From Bacteroidales bacterium (GTDB taxonomy: Bacteria > Bacteroidota > Bacteroidia > Bacteroidales > UBA932), in contig JAFSBV010000031.1 in the NCBI GenBank assembly GCA_017437125.1, forward strand, positions 56,236 through 120,235: a stretch of 64,000 nucleotides of DNA, written 5' to 3'. The notes under the pieces were generated by a model. That model was given only the letters and a program-made list of their open reading frames with translations. It was not told where the DNA came from and ran no database searches. Position numbers and translations under genes: made by a program. Shown here piece by piece: positions 18,199-27,619 of this stretch (position 1 is its first letter; each line of letters begins with the position of its first letter).

Positions 18199-21100
18199 TT
18201 AGAATGTGATGTTTACACCAAGGAGCACCTTCTGCATTGTAGGATATGAACCCCAGTCGAGACCAGCACCTGATGAGCTGTTTGTTGAAGCTGTTTCAGG
18301 GTCAAGACCGAAATAGTTGGTGAATGTGAAGAAGTCATCAAGAGATACGTAGAAGCGGAGGTTGTTGATCGCTGCCTTCTTAGTGATCTTTGAAGGAAGA
18401 GTGTAACCGAGCTGCAACTGCTTGATTCTGAAGAAGTCACCCTTGAAGAGGTTTGCATTTGATGACCAGAACTGATAGTTACCTACAGTCTTTGAAGGAT
18501 GTGGATATGTACCGTTCTTTGCAGCCTCATAGTACCACTGGTAGTTGTTGCTGAAGCCTGTACGGTGCATTACCGGCATGATGTGGTTTCCACCCTGACC
18601 TGCGCCATAGAGAGTGAAGTCAAGACCCTTCCAAGCAAGGTTTACATTAAGACCGTATGTATAAGTAGGGATACCCTGACCGATGTACATCTTGTCACCT
18701 GCGTCGATAGATCCGTTACCGTCTACATCAGTGAATACTGGGTTGCCCTCGCTGTCTGTTCCCTCATAGTTGTAACCACGGAGGTACCAAACCGGATAAC
18801 CAGGCTCGAATGCAGTAGCGATCTGATAGTTAGTTGATGAAGCATCTGTTCTCTCGATACGTGCTACTCCCTCAGGAAGCTCAAGAACCTCGTTCTTAAG
18901 AGTTGAGAAGTTAGCGCTTACACCGTATGCGAAGTCACCGACCTGATCCTTCCAAGAAATTTCAAGCTCGACACCTCTGTTGAGAACTGTACCACCGTTG
19001 ATAGTCTGGCTGCTGTGACCGAACTCGATAGGAGGAGTTACACCGATGAGGAGGTCCTTGGTCTTCTTGTCGAAGTAGTCAACAGTTGCGCTCAAACGGT
19101 TGTTGAGGAAACGCATGTCGAGACCGAGGTCAATCTGCTCTGAAGTCTCCCAAGTAAGGTTTGGATTAGGAAGACCGTTTGGAGAAGATGAGAAGTCTGA
19201 ACCCATCTGGTCAACATGGTACTGATACCAGTTGTTACCGAGAGCGATAGTTGCTGAATATGGATATCCGCTGAGGACGCTGATGTTACCGTTGCGACCC
19301 CATGATGCACGGAGCTTCAAGAATGAAAGAACATTCTGAGAAACGTTATCCTTGATGAACTTTTCGTTGCTGATTGTCCAACCAGCTGATACTGATGGGA
19401 AGTAACCCCAACGGCTTGCTGCAGGAAGCTTTGAAGAGTCGAATGCGTCAGCACGGAAGTTTGCCTGGATGCTGTAACGGTTGTCATAAGAATAGATGAC
19501 ACGACCGAAGTAAGCAAGAGAAGCTGACTTGCCAGGAGCGTTTCCGATATTCTTTGAAGCGTCACCCTTCACATAGTTCAGATACTGGAACTGTGGGTCA
19601 TAAGCTGTGAGGATGTCTGCACCTGATGAGCTTGCGCTTACGTTGTCAGAGTTTGTCTCACGATATGACATACCGGCCATCGCTGTGATGTTGTGCTTTC
19701 TTGCGAATGTCTTTGTGTAGTTTGCGAAGTTCTCCCACTGGTAGTAGTAACCTGTGTTTGCGCTTGCAGAGATAGAGTAGTTGTCCTGTGATCCACGTGG
19801 TCCGATATAATAAGGAGCTGTGTAGCTGTGGCTTGAGCTCTGGTTGATACGGTAACCGAGACGTGAAGTGAATGTGAAGCCCTTGAAAGGAGTTACGTTA
19901 GCGAAGAGAGTACCACGCATTGTGATACCGCCGTTGCTTGAATCAGTAGCGTCACGCTTTGCAAGAGGTGAACCCTCAGCGTCTGAGTACTTGGTGTTTG
20001 CGAACCAACCGTTCTCGTCACCGAAGAAACGATATGGACGTGAAGCTGTACCATTCTGTACTGCATCATACTGAGTTCTTACGTCGAGAGACATTTCGTC
20101 AACAGATGTCCAATATACAGGAGTAAGAGGGTCCATGACGAGCATTGAGTCGAATGATGAACCGTAACCACGCTGAGAAACGCTCTTTGTAGCCCACTTC
20201 TCGAGTGAGAGGTTGCTACCTACTGTGAGCCATGTGAAAAGCTTGTAGTCAGCATTGATCTGAGCTGAAAGACGAGTATAAACGTCCTTGTCACCTACTA
20301 CAACACCATCATTCTTGAGGTAGTTGAGTGATGTGAAGAAGCTACCCTTGTTGTTTCCGCCAGAGAAAGTAAGAGAGTGCTGCTGGCTCCATGTAGGGTC
20401 GATATAAGCGTCGATCCAGTTCTGGTCGATAACGCCACCTTCATACATAGAATGCTTGTAGTCGAAGTCCTTGAGCTTGTTCTGAACGAAGTCGTCGCCG
20501 TACTCCATTGTAATATAGTCGAGGAAATCTTCACGACCCATTGTAGGTCTCTGCCTGTAGTTCTGGAGAGTTGCCTTTCCTGAATATGTAACAGATGCTC
20601 TACCGTTGGCTGCGCTACCCATCTTTGTAGTAATGAGAACGACACCGTTACCTGCCTGAGCACCATAAATCGCTGCAGAAGCTGCGTCCTTGAGGACCTC
20701 CATAGACTCGATCATAGAAGGGTCGAGATACTGGATGTTGTCCACCTGGAGACCGTCAACGATGAGGAGAGGTCCGATGTTACCAGAGTTTGAAGAGTAT
20801 CCACGTACACGGATCTCAGCACCTGAACCAGGGCTACCTGAATTGATGATGTGCACACCTGATACCTTACCCTGGAGAGCCGCAGCAGCGTCTGTGATAG
20901 ACTGGTTCTTGAGGTCATCTGCACCTACTGAAGCAACCGCTCCTGTGAGGTCTGACTTTCTCTGAACACCATAACCGATCACGACTGTCTCTTCGATCAT
21001 CTCAGTGTCTTCGACAAGCATTACATTATAAACTGCCTCCGAACCGATAGTGATGGTCTGAGTAGTGTAACCGATGCAGGAAACTGCGATGGTTGAGTTA

Positions 21101-21312
21101 ACAGGGACAGAAAGGTTGTACCTACCGTCCTCATCAGTCATTACGCCTGTGCTGGTATTACCGACCACAAAAACAGCTGCTCCGATAACAGGAACACCTG
21201 ATGCGTCAGTTACAGTACCGCTGATAGGCTTGTTCTGAGCGCTTAGGCCCAAAACAGAAATGGCAAAGATCATTACGACAGATGCCACTTTTGCACGTAA
21301 TTGATTAAACAT
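18199..21312 (-). CDS. SusC/RagA-family TonB-dependent outer-membrane transporter (second pair)
   Basis: A 22-strand TonB-dependent importer, 1037 aa. Signal peptide about 1-25 (ends LGLSAQ). A carboxypeptidase-D-like regulatory domain spans about 28-110 (ISGTVTDASGVPVIGAA), then the plug with the SusC signatures VVIGYGVQRKSDLTGAV and LLIVDGLQ plus AAIYGAQAGNGVVLITTK, then the barrel ending in VLLGVNITF. It imports oligosaccharides captured by the adjacent SusD. The -7 box TAAATTTG lies 79 bases before the ATG, the same arrangement as for xusA. A 480-bp upstream gap holds repeated motifs that may bind the HTCS regulator. Confidence 0.95.
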   Translation of the reverse strand: MFNQLRAKVASVVMIFAISVLGLSAQNKPISGTVTDASGVPVIGAAVFVVGNTSTGVMTDEDGRYNLSVPVNSTIAVSCIGYTTQTITIGSEAVYNVMLVEDTEMIEETVVIGYGVQRKSDLTGAVASVGADDLKNQSITDAAAALQGKVSGVHIINSGSPGSGAEIRVRGYSSNSGNIGPLLIVDGLQVDNIQYLDPSMIESMEVLKDAASAAIYGAQAGNGVVLITTKMGSAANGRASVTYSGKATLQNYRQRPTMGREDFLDYITMEYGDDFVQNKLKDFDYKHSMYEGGVIDQNWIDAYIDPTWSQQHSLTFSGGNNKGSFFTSLNYLKNDGVVVGDKDVYTRLSAQINADYKLFTWLTVGSNLSLEKWATKSVSQRGYGSSFDSMLVMDPLTPVYWTSVDEMSLDVRTQYDAVQNGTASRPYRFFGDENGWFANTKYSDAEGSPLAKRDATDSSNGGITMRGTLFANVTPFKGFTFTSRLGYRINQSSSHSYTAPYYIGPRGSQDNYSISASANTGYYYQWENFANYTKTFARKHNITAMAGMSYRETNSDNVSASSSGADILTAYDPQFQYLNYVKGDASKNIGNAPGKSASLAYFGRVIYSYDNRYSIQANFRADAFDSSKLPAASRWGYFPSVSAGWTISNEKFIKDNVSQNVLSFLKLRASWGRNGNISVLSGYPYSATIALGNNWYQYHVDQMGSDFSSSPNGLPNPNLTWETSEQIDLGLDMRFLNNRLSATVDYFDKKTKDLLIGVTPPIEFGHSSQTINGGTVLNRGVELEISWKDQVGDFAYGVSANFSTLKNEVLELPEGVARIERTDASSTNYQIATAFEPGYPVWYLRGYNYEGTDSEGNPVFTDVDGNGSIDAGDKMYIGQGIPTYTYGLNVNLAWKGLDFTLYGAGQGGNHIMPVMHRTGFSNNYQWYYEAAKNGTYPHPSKTVGNYQFWSSNANLFKGDFFRIKQLQLGYTLPSKITKKAAINNLRFYVSLDDFFTFTNYFGLDPETASTNSSSGAGLDWGSYPTMQKVLLGVNITF

Positions 21313-21390
21313 GGTTAGTTTGGTTATTGGTTATTGGTTTAAGATGTTGTTTCACATCCATGGTTTCGCCTGAATACAATTCAAGCAGTA

Positions 21391-21398
21391 CAAATTTA
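21391..21398 (-). promoter_or_regulatory. -7 box TAAATTTG for the second susC
   Basis: A minus-strand match to TAnnTTTG at 79 bases before the ATG. The identical octamer occurs 75 bases before xusA. A TTTG on the minus strand at 21426-21423 is 24 bp upstream, slightly more than usual. Confidence 0.55.
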
Positions 21399-21422
21399 GT
21401 CTTGTCGCGCGTAAATAAGTTT

Positions 21423-21446
21423 CAAAAGGAGTTCAAATTAGAACAA
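21423..21446. promoter_or_regulatory. Candidate regulator site, copy 1
   Basis: CAAAAGGAGTTCAAATTAGA followed by ACAA is a 24-bp sequence with 20 matches to 21703-21726. It lies immediately upstream of the -7 box of the second susC. Possible HTCS binding site; inference from repetition and position only. Confidence 0.4.
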
Positions 21447-21554
21447 GAATGAGTCAAACACGCCTTAGAGGGCCCGTAAACAGGTCATCTGAGACATAAA
21501 TGACTTCACCGATCCTGATTGAAGCTATTCACATAAATAATCGTTAAACTCAAA

Positions 21555-21585
21555 GGTGTAATCCGAGACCGCCTCGGATCACACC
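21555..21585 (-). terminator. Hairpin, probable terminator of the propeller/DUF6057 operon
   Basis: GGTGT-A-ATCCGAG / CTCGGAT-C-ACACC, 12 pairs with one mismatch and a 5-nt loop, followed on the minus strand by TTTGAGTTTAA. It lies in the 480-bp gap between the propeller gene stop (21793) and the second susC (21312). Confidence 0.6.
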
Positions 21586-21615
21586 CGCTCACAAATAAAA
21601 TTACTAACCGTCATT

Positions 21616-21654
21616 CCTCCTGGACGGACACTCACAAAAATCCGTCTGCGGAGG
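21616..21654 (-). terminator. Second hairpin in the 480-bp gap
   Basis: Stem CCTCC plus GACGGA pairing with TCCGTC plus GGAGG, with a small internal loop and a 12-nt apical loop. It lies closer to the propeller gene stop than the other hairpin. Weak T-run; terminator or mRNA 3'-end stabiliser. Confidence 0.4.
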
Positions 21655-21702
21655 GCCAACACTGTAAATGCAAAGCTAAACAATAGAAAAATCTCTCACA
21701 AT

Positions 21703-21726
21703 CAAAAGGAGGTCATTTTCGAACAA
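21703..21726. promoter_or_regulatory. Candidate regulator site, copy 2
   Basis: CAAAAGGAGGTCATTTTCGA followed by ACAA, near-identical to 21423-21446. Its second half (GTCATTTTCGAACAAAAT) also resembles 44447-44466 upstream of xusA. Other than these sites, hairpins and the -7 box, I see no gene in 21313-21792. Confidence 0.4.
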
Positions 21727-21792
21727 AATCCCGCCATCGTCGCAGATCGGAAAATACAAGGATTCTTTGGTCAGATTCTGAAAGAAAATGTT

Positions 21793-23265
21793 TCAATTTC
21801 GAAAGTTTACCTGAATTTCAGCCCCGGATTCAGCAAAATCAGCAATTCTGCGTCCGTCCAATGCTGTTTCTCCTATTAAAAACTCCGGAATATTGTACGA
21901 AAACATCAGAGAGCCATAATATGCAGCAGGATCTTTCTGAGGGATAAGGAAAGACTTATGAGCATTTCCGTCCTTGTCTATATATGACATATAAGGCCTT
22001 GTATAAAGGCCGTCATCCCTTCTGCTGCTGAAGATGAGCCATCTGCCGTTGCTGCTCCACGAATGATAGCTCTCCACATCTTCGCTGTTGACTCCGTCCA
22101 TAAAACGGCAGTCTCCGGATTCCGTATCATATATATACAGGTCGGCATCCTTATGCCATATGGAGAAGTTTCCGTAGTCAGAAAGAGTGAACACGAGGAA
22201 TCTTCCATCAGGAGACAGTCTCGGGAACGACGCGCTTCGTCCGGATATCCTTGCATTATATAAGGTATCCGCAACGCTGCCTAAAGAGCAGGAGACAGGA
22301 TCGAAATCAACGCGGCAAAGGCTGTACCTGACATCCTTGAACCTTTCGGGCATAGGCTCCACGGCTTCGGCAGTACAGAAATACAGGCTGCGGCCATCAG
22401 GGGAGAATGTCGGAAAGGTCTCGAAGGCGTCAGAGGATGAAAGAAGGTCAGATGTAACGATCTCATGGGCATCAACATCATAAACGACAACGTCAGAAGC
22501 CTCATCAAAGACCTCTATCCTGTCCGGATCCTTCATATGAAGGACCTGATTGGTCTGGTTCACCGAGAATGCAACATATTTACCCGAATGATGCCAATAA
22601 GGATATACGAGGGACGAGATCGTACTGTCAGTCTTTGTATTCAGCTTCTCCATATTTCCGTCACGGAACACATATGTACCGGCAAACTCTGAACGCATAT
22701 GGAAAAGTATCTGATCAGGATCACGGTCACGGAATGAATGACAGTTGACACAGTTGCCCTTTCCCTGAGCATTACGATAGATCTCGCGCTCTGCAAAGTC
22801 GGAGAGAGAGCGTTGACATATGCTCATTTCCTTCCATAGGCTGTATCCCGGAGGAATCTTTCGATATACGATAAATGGATCGGTTTCTTCTTCAGAGATA
22901 TGGATGGAGAAGGGTTCTGCAGACAGCCATTCTGACCTGTCCTTCATGCACAAGGTGCAGGTCAAGGTCTCGCCGGCATGTTCTTCAAGCATCCTTGCCC
23001 ACATGCGTCTGCCGAAGCGGAAAAGTCTCCCGTGCGCACGCAGGCTGTAGCGTGAATCCCCTGCCTCAATATTCAATATCCAATCCCTGCCAGAATCACC
23101 GATGACTTCAAAATTCATCGGAGCGATATTGAAAGGAACCGTAACATCCTTATAATCAGGATATATCTCAGGAACCGAATCCATTCTTCCCGACACTTCC
23201 ACATCGGGCGAGCATGCCCATATGAAACAGAGCAGGCATATGCATATCATAAAGGATCTTCTCAT
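21793..23265 (-). CDS. Lipoprotein beta-propeller with CxxCH heme-type motif (copy 3, divergent)
   Basis: A 490-aa lipoprotein (lipobox IWAC, Cys18). An N-terminal beta-rich domain (about 25-140; PDYKDVTVPFNIAPMNFEV is shared with the two paralogues) is followed by the motif CVNCH (172-176), the signature of covalent c-type heme attachment. A histidine (H189, in FHMR) lies exactly 13 residues later, as in the paralogues. Residues about 210-450 form a WD40/TolB-like (PD40) propeller (WHHSGKYVAFS, FSPDGRSLYF, LSPDGRFLVF, WSSNGRWLIF). It is the last gene of the six-gene operon, its ATG overlapping the membrane-protein stop by 4 bases. Function unknown; heme binding is predicted, not shown. It is the most diverged of the three. 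Confidence 0.7.
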   Translation of the reverse strand: MRRSFMICICLLCFIWACSPDVEVSGRMDSVPEIYPDYKDVTVPFNIAPMNFEVIGDSGRDWILNIEAGDSRYSLRAHGRLFRFGRRMWARMLEEHAGETLTCTLCMKDRSEWLSAEPFSIHISEEETDPFIVYRKIPPGYSLWKEMSICQRSLSDFAEREIYRNAQGKGNCVNCHSFRDRDPDQILFHMRSEFAGTYVFRDGNMEKLNTKTDSTISSLVYPYWHHSGKYVAFSVNQTNQVLHMKDPDRIEVFDEASDVVVYDVDAHEIVTSDLLSSSDAFETFPTFSPDGRSLYFCTAEAVEPMPERFKDVRYSLCRVDFDPVSCSLGSVADTLYNARISGRSASFPRLSPDGRFLVFTLSDYGNFSIWHKDADLYIYDTESGDCRFMDGVNSEDVESYHSWSSNGRWLIFSSRRDDGLYTRPYMSYIDKDGNAHKSFLIPQKDPAAYYGSLMFSYNIPEFLIGETALDGRRIADFAESGAEIQVNFRN

Positions 23266-24719
23266 TTCGCACCCTCCAATATTCCATATAATTCATAAAA
23301 CTGCGAAAGCACATGCTGTGACGGATCAGCCTGCAGCATATCCCTCATATCCCCTTTCAGTCCGTCATATCTGAGATATTCATCCTGAACCGGAAGCAAT
23401 GCTGCAGAAGGATGCTCAAGGGCAGAATACGCTTCTGAGGCCCATTTCCGATAGAACAAGGTCTTTTCAAGAATCCTGATATACTTCTCTGCCACTTCAT
23501 ATGCTCCAAGGGCGATGTTCGTTCTCACCAGAATCATCAGCTGACGAGGATTACGCATTCCGGGAGTGACCAGATTGGCATCGAACGCAGCCTGACGTGC
23601 AGCCGCATGATATCCCCATGATTCATAGACAATGCTCTGGAGAGTGAATCCGGTCTTGAGATTCTTAGTCGGATACATGAGACTTGTCAGATCCTGAGGA
23701 TTATAGTAAGCAAAATGCTCCGTGAGCGTTCCTTTCTGAGCCAGGGCAAGATTCATATAGCTGATGAAGAAGGTCGGAAAGCGTCTGTCGGCAGTCTCTA
23801 TGATCTCCTCCCACTCTCCTTTCTCTGCCATATGCTGCTCAGTGACGAGGCGGTAATGCACATTGCTGTGTACCTTTCCGTAAATGTTCCATGCAATGAT
23901 GAACGAACATGCCAGGCCTGCTGCTGCAACCGCCACGGAAGCCTTAGATTTAAGATTCAGCCTTCTCAAGCCTATGGAAACAAGCATAAGTAGAGGAACG
24001 GAAGCCCATGCATACAACGGGAAGAAATATGTCGATGGATTGCTGTAATACATGAATGGAGTCAGGGCGGACTCCCATCCGTCAACAAGAGACAGGCGTA
24101 CATATATCCATGCGGTAAGAAGCAGAACCGCAGGGTAAATGAGCGCCGGAAGCCCTCTGAGGCCGTATCGGACAATATCAAGGACTAATGCCGACACTGC
24201 AAATACGATCGCGGCACTTCCAGATGCATGATAAAGCAGAGGAACCATGATCATCCCGGCCGCAGCACGGATCAGAGGCTTCTCCTGCGGAAGGCAGGCA
24301 TATGCAAGTATCGCAGCCAGAGCAAGAATGAATGCCACATGACCGTGATACATATAATAGTCATTCTCCAGACAGAGAAAGAGAAATGCCGCAGGGATAA
24401 ATGAGAATCCGGCCATCATCGGACCTTCAGGTACAATGGCCGACAATATCCTGTATGTCAGGATGCCTGCAAGAAGATATAAAAGAGCAGTAATCACTGT
24501 TCCGACATACGGGATGCACATGAACTGAGTCATGAATGAGGACAGAATAAGGGCAAGTCCTCCCGGCTGAAGGAGCCTGGACGCAATATCCGCCCGGTCA
24601 TATAGGAAAAGATTCACGCTCTCCAGATTGAAGAAACGGAATTCCTGGGCGAGATGTATGCCTATAGCCATAAGCACGACTGCCACGCTCCACATTATCA
24701 AGACCTTCCTGTCTTTCAT
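23262..24719 (-). CDS. DUF6057-like multi-pass membrane protein (copy 3)
   Basis: A 485-aa protein with about nine hydrophobic segments in residues 8-280 and a helical, TPR-like C-terminus (about 285-485). The pattern QPGGLALILSSFMTQFMCIP, close to the N-terminus, recalls the DUF6057 family of Bacteroidota (recognised by pattern, not by search). Its stop overlaps the start of the CxxCH propeller gene (ATGA), and it lies 12 bases after the second membrane paralogue. Together with the other copies it suggests a membrane component working with the heme-motif lipoproteins. Biochemical role unknown. It is clearly more diverged than copies 1 and 2. Confidence 0.6.
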   Translation of the reverse strand: MKDRKVLIMWSVAVVLMAIGIHLAQEFRFFNLESVNLFLYDRADIASRLLQPGGLALILSSFMTQFMCIPYVGTVITALLYLLAGILTYRILSAIVPEGPMMAGFSFIPAAFLFLCLENDYYMYHGHVAFILALAAILAYACLPQEKPLIRAAAGMIMVPLLYHASGSAAIVFAVSALVLDIVRYGLRGLPALIYPAVLLLTAWIYVRLSLVDGWESALTPFMYYSNPSTYFFPLYAWASVPLLMLVSIGLRRLNLKSKASVAVAAAGLACSFIIAWNIYGKVHSNVHYRLVTEQHMAEKGEWEEIIETADRRFPTFFISYMNLALAQKGTLTEHFAYYNPQDLTSLMYPTKNLKTGFTLQSIVYESWGYHAAARQAAFDANLVTPGMRNPRQLMILVRTNIALGAYEVAEKYIRILEKTLFYRKWASEAYSALEHPSAALLPVQDEYLRYDGLKGDMRDMLQADPSQHVLSQFYELYGILEGAK

Positions 24720-24731
24720 ACCTTCATCATT

Positions 24732-26159
24732 TTAATAAACATATGCCCAATACGTTTCAGCGTATTTCCTCTTGGCTTCTGCACTTCTCCCCTTCTGCAT
24801 CAGATCCGTAAAGTCGATGAAGCAGTTCCATATTTCCTTATCGACCTTGAATCTTTTCAATATGTCCGGATTCTGACTTGCTATCAGGACAAGAGCCTCC
24901 TGATAGAGTCTTGGAGCCGATATTTCCTCTTTGTAATGCTGACTGAAAGCTCTGAGGAAGGATTCTGCGTCCTTCTCGGCCAATGTAGCACAAAGCAAAT
25001 AATCCAGATACTTTCTGTTCTCAGGATATCTCTGCACAAGAGAGGTCATATCAGGGATAAAGGAGGTGAATATGAACTTGTCAGAGGATACGGCATATGC
25101 AGGTTCCGAATTTCTGATTCTGTCAAGGGCTGGAAGCCTTCTGCTTATCCACCTTCCATGACAGCTTGAATGCGACAATATGTCGATGTATTTCCTGGCG
25201 AGATCGTAGTCCTTCAAGCCGATGTAAAGGTCTGCCATATATCTTACCGCATCAAAACATACTCCATACGACGACTGGAGGGCGTAATGATATGAATGAT
25301 AGACAGCAGGATTCGCAAGTCCCAGTGAACGGTAGAAGAGGACATTGAAGCTCCTGCAGAACAGGAAGTCCTCATGCTGGAACAGAAAGTCGTCAGCATC
25401 GGACAGGCCGTAACTGAATGCATAATCCGGAAGTCTTCCGGTCTCGGACAATGCAAGCAGCACATATCTGCGTGCGAATCTGTTTCTCAGCGCATCCTGG
25501 CGCGATACGGTCCGAAGGATTCCGTCCCAGTCTCCGTTTTCTCCGAGATATTCCAGATGTGCGACTTCTTCGTGATATCTGCCAAGTTTGTCATTGTCCA
25601 GAAGCATGAATACCGAAATACCGACAGAGACGACAGGTATTGCCAACATGAGCAGATAATGGTGGAGAACGCCGGGAAACGGTATGAAGTTTCTTTTGCA
25701 GAGAGCCGATAAAGAGGCTGCAAGGGCGCATCCGGCGGCAATCAGGAGCATGGTCACGGTTTTGGAAAGGTTCATGTCTCCCAACTGCAGTAAGACAGCA
25801 GGAGGAAGCAGGAGGAAAGCCGCCCACAGAAGCTGATCCGGCTCACGAAAGATCTTACGGATGACTACACCCGCACATGCGGCAATTCCCACAGGGACAA
25901 GGGCCTGAATCAATGCGCCAAGTACAGGGAACCTGAAGAACTGGAGCAGGAAGGCTCCGATATATTGAGGAATATCCTTGAATGAATCCAGCATTATTCC
26001 CGTATAGTCCGGAACCGTCGAGAAGAAGCTATAGCCCTCCATCCATCTCATGAAATACGGATACATAAAGAACCAGACTGCCCAAAGGGCAAGGGTTGCC
26101 ACGCCCAGCAACAGTCCATATGCCGAAAACGGTCTTTCGCTGATCAATCGTTTCATCAT
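24732..26159 (-). CDS. DUF6057-like membrane protein with helical C-terminus (copy 2)
   Basis: A 475-aa protein with about six hydrophobic segments within residues 10-200 (LLLGVATLALWAVWFFMYPY at the start), then a soluble region of about 275 residues built of helical repeats (DLYIGLKDYDLARKYIDILS resembles a TPR unit), ending KYAETYWAYVY. It aligns along its length with copy 1: both share LWAVWFF, EGYS, YIGAFL.QF, EYLGEN and the terminal YADTYWAY-type motif. Its start overlaps the stop of the preceding propeller gene by 4 bases (an alternative ATG is one codon in). Function unknown. Confidence 0.6.
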   Translation of the reverse strand: MMKRLISERPFSAYGLLLGVATLALWAVWFFMYPYFMRWMEGYSFFSTVPDYTGIMLDSFKDIPQYIGAFLLQFFRFPVLGALIQALVPVGIAACAGVVIRKIFREPDQLLWAAFLLLPPAVLLQLGDMNLSKTVTMLLIAAGCALAASLSALCKRNFIPFPGVLHHYLLMLAIPVVSVGISVFMLLDNDKLGRYHEEVAHLEYLGENGDWDGILRTVSRQDALRNRFARRYVLLALSETGRLPDYAFSYGLSDADDFLFQHEDFLFCRSFNVLFYRSLGLANPAVYHSYHYALQSSYGVCFDAVRYMADLYIGLKDYDLARKYIDILSHSSCHGRWISRRLPALDRIRNSEPAYAVSSDKFIFTSFIPDMTSLVQRYPENRKYLDYLLCATLAEKDAESFLRAFSQHYKEEISAPRLYQEALVLIASQNPDILKRFKVDKEIWNCFIDFTDLMQKGRSAEAKRKYAETYWAYVY

Positions 26160-27619
26160 TGCTTCGGTATAAAGATTTCAGCTGCTTCACGTGGAAGTTC
26201 CACCTTTCCATCGATGAATTCAGGCACATTGTAAGACTTCATTCTCAATACATTATGACGTGGATCCTCCTGAGGGAGCAGGAATGGTTTCCCGGGATTG
26301 CCGTCCTCATCGAGATGGGCGATGAAGAGCCTGGTATAGCGTCCGTCCAGTCTTCTGCTGCCGAACACGATCCATCTACCGTCAGACGACCATGAATGAT
26401 AGCTGTCGGCCTGATCTGCATCATTCCATAGAGAAACATCGGCATCCCCGCCCTCTTCCAGATCCAGCATCCTGAGATCAGCTTCCTGATGCCATACAGG
26501 GAATGTTCCGTACTGCGACCATGTATAAAGAAGATATCTTCCTTCAGGGGATATGCGCGGATATGATGCACTGCCGCCGTCCTCAGCCGCACAGAACACT
26601 GTGTCGATCTTTTCTCCCAGCGTTCCTGTTTCAGGATCGAATGCGACGCGGAGAATATCGTATCTTATATCTGTGGAAAATAGTACCGGAAGCGTATCGG
26701 AAGCATATGATGAGAAATAAAGATATCTGCCGTCAGGAGACCATGAAGGGAAGGTCTCGAGAGTTTCTTCAGTCATAAAACGCGGATCTGTGATCAGCCT
26801 GTTGTTCTTCAGATCATAAACCACCAGATCTGAGGCGGTATCGAACACTTCAACAGGCTGCCGGCCCTCGTCGAAGAAGATCTGATGGGTCGTGTTGGAA
26901 GAATACGCTATGTAATCCCCTTCCGGATGCCAAGCAGGATATGTCGTGCTCTTTACAGGGCTTATATCTCCGAAATCAACCTTAGAGAGCTTGCCTTCAT
27001 GATATATCACCGTACCGCCATTCGCACCACGGGCATGGAACATCATGCTTTCAGAAGAAAAGGCAGGGAAATTATGACAGTTCAGACAAGTTCCGTCATC
27101 TGCCTTGTTCGTGACGATGGCTGTTTCTTCAAAAGAGGTGAGATCACGTTGATATATGCCCAGCTGCCGCCATCCCACATATCCCGGTTCGATGAGACGA
27201 TATGCGACCCATCCGTCTATCTCATCATCCGATATATATATGTTGAAAGGAGTGTATGTAACTCCCTCGGGCCATTCTTCACTCCATACCGAAACCTCGA
27301 TGCTTAAAGTCCCTCCCTTTGAATCCTCCATGAGTTCGCGCCACTTCTTCTCTGGAACAGCTATGACCCCATCCTTGCCGATGATTCTGAATGATGCATC
27401 GGATCCGGCCATGAAGTTTGCCTGCACATGATCGGCATCTTCAATCATGAAGTTAAGGGGTGCTATATTACACGGAACCGTAACTCCCTTATAATCAGGA
27501 AATATCTCAAGCTCGACATCTGTCACATATGATGTATCGCGCCATATCCTGCAGCCTGAGAGGCCATAGACGAGCACGAAAAGAATGAATATCTTGAGAA
27601 TGCCTTTCATCATTTTCAT
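26156..27619 (-). CDS. Lipoprotein beta-propeller with CxxCH heme-type motif (copy 2)
   Basis: A 487-aa lipoprotein (lipobox LSGC, Cys23). The N-terminal beta domain (about 30-140) carries PDYKGVTVPCNIAPLNFM. The heme-type motif is CLNCH (178-182), with H195 in MMFHARG 13 residues after the motif histidine as a possible distal ligand. The PD40 propeller spans about 215-450 (AWHPEGDYIAYSSN, WSPDGRYLYF, ISPEGRYLLYTWS, WSSDGRWIVFGSRR). It is very similar to copy 1, so a recent duplication. Coupled at both ends: its ATG overlaps the stop of membrane copy 1 and its stop overlaps the ATG of membrane copy 2. If heme is attached, the Ccm machinery and a periplasmic or surface location are implied. 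Confidence 0.72.
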   Translation of the reverse strand: MKMMKGILKIFILFVLVYGLSGCRIWRDTSYVTDVELEIFPDYKGVTVPCNIAPLNFMIEDADHVQANFMAGSDASFRIIGKDGVIAVPEKKWRELMEDSKGGTLSIEVSVWSEEWPEGVTYTPFNIYISDDEIDGWVAYRLIEPGYVGWRQLGIYQRDLTSFEETAIVTNKADDGTCLNCHNFPAFSSESMMFHARGANGGTVIYHEGKLSKVDFGDISPVKSTTYPAWHPEGDYIAYSSNTTHQIFFDEGRQPVEVFDTASDLVVYDLKNNRLITDPRFMTEETLETFPSWSPDGRYLYFSSYASDTLPVLFSTDIRYDILRVAFDPETGTLGEKIDTVFCAAEDGGSASYPRISPEGRYLLYTWSQYGTFPVWHQEADLRMLDLEEGGDADVSLWNDADQADSYHSWSSDGRWIVFGSRRLDGRYTRLFIAHLDEDGNPGKPFLLPQEDPRHNVLRMKSYNVPEFIDGKVELPREAAEIFIPKQ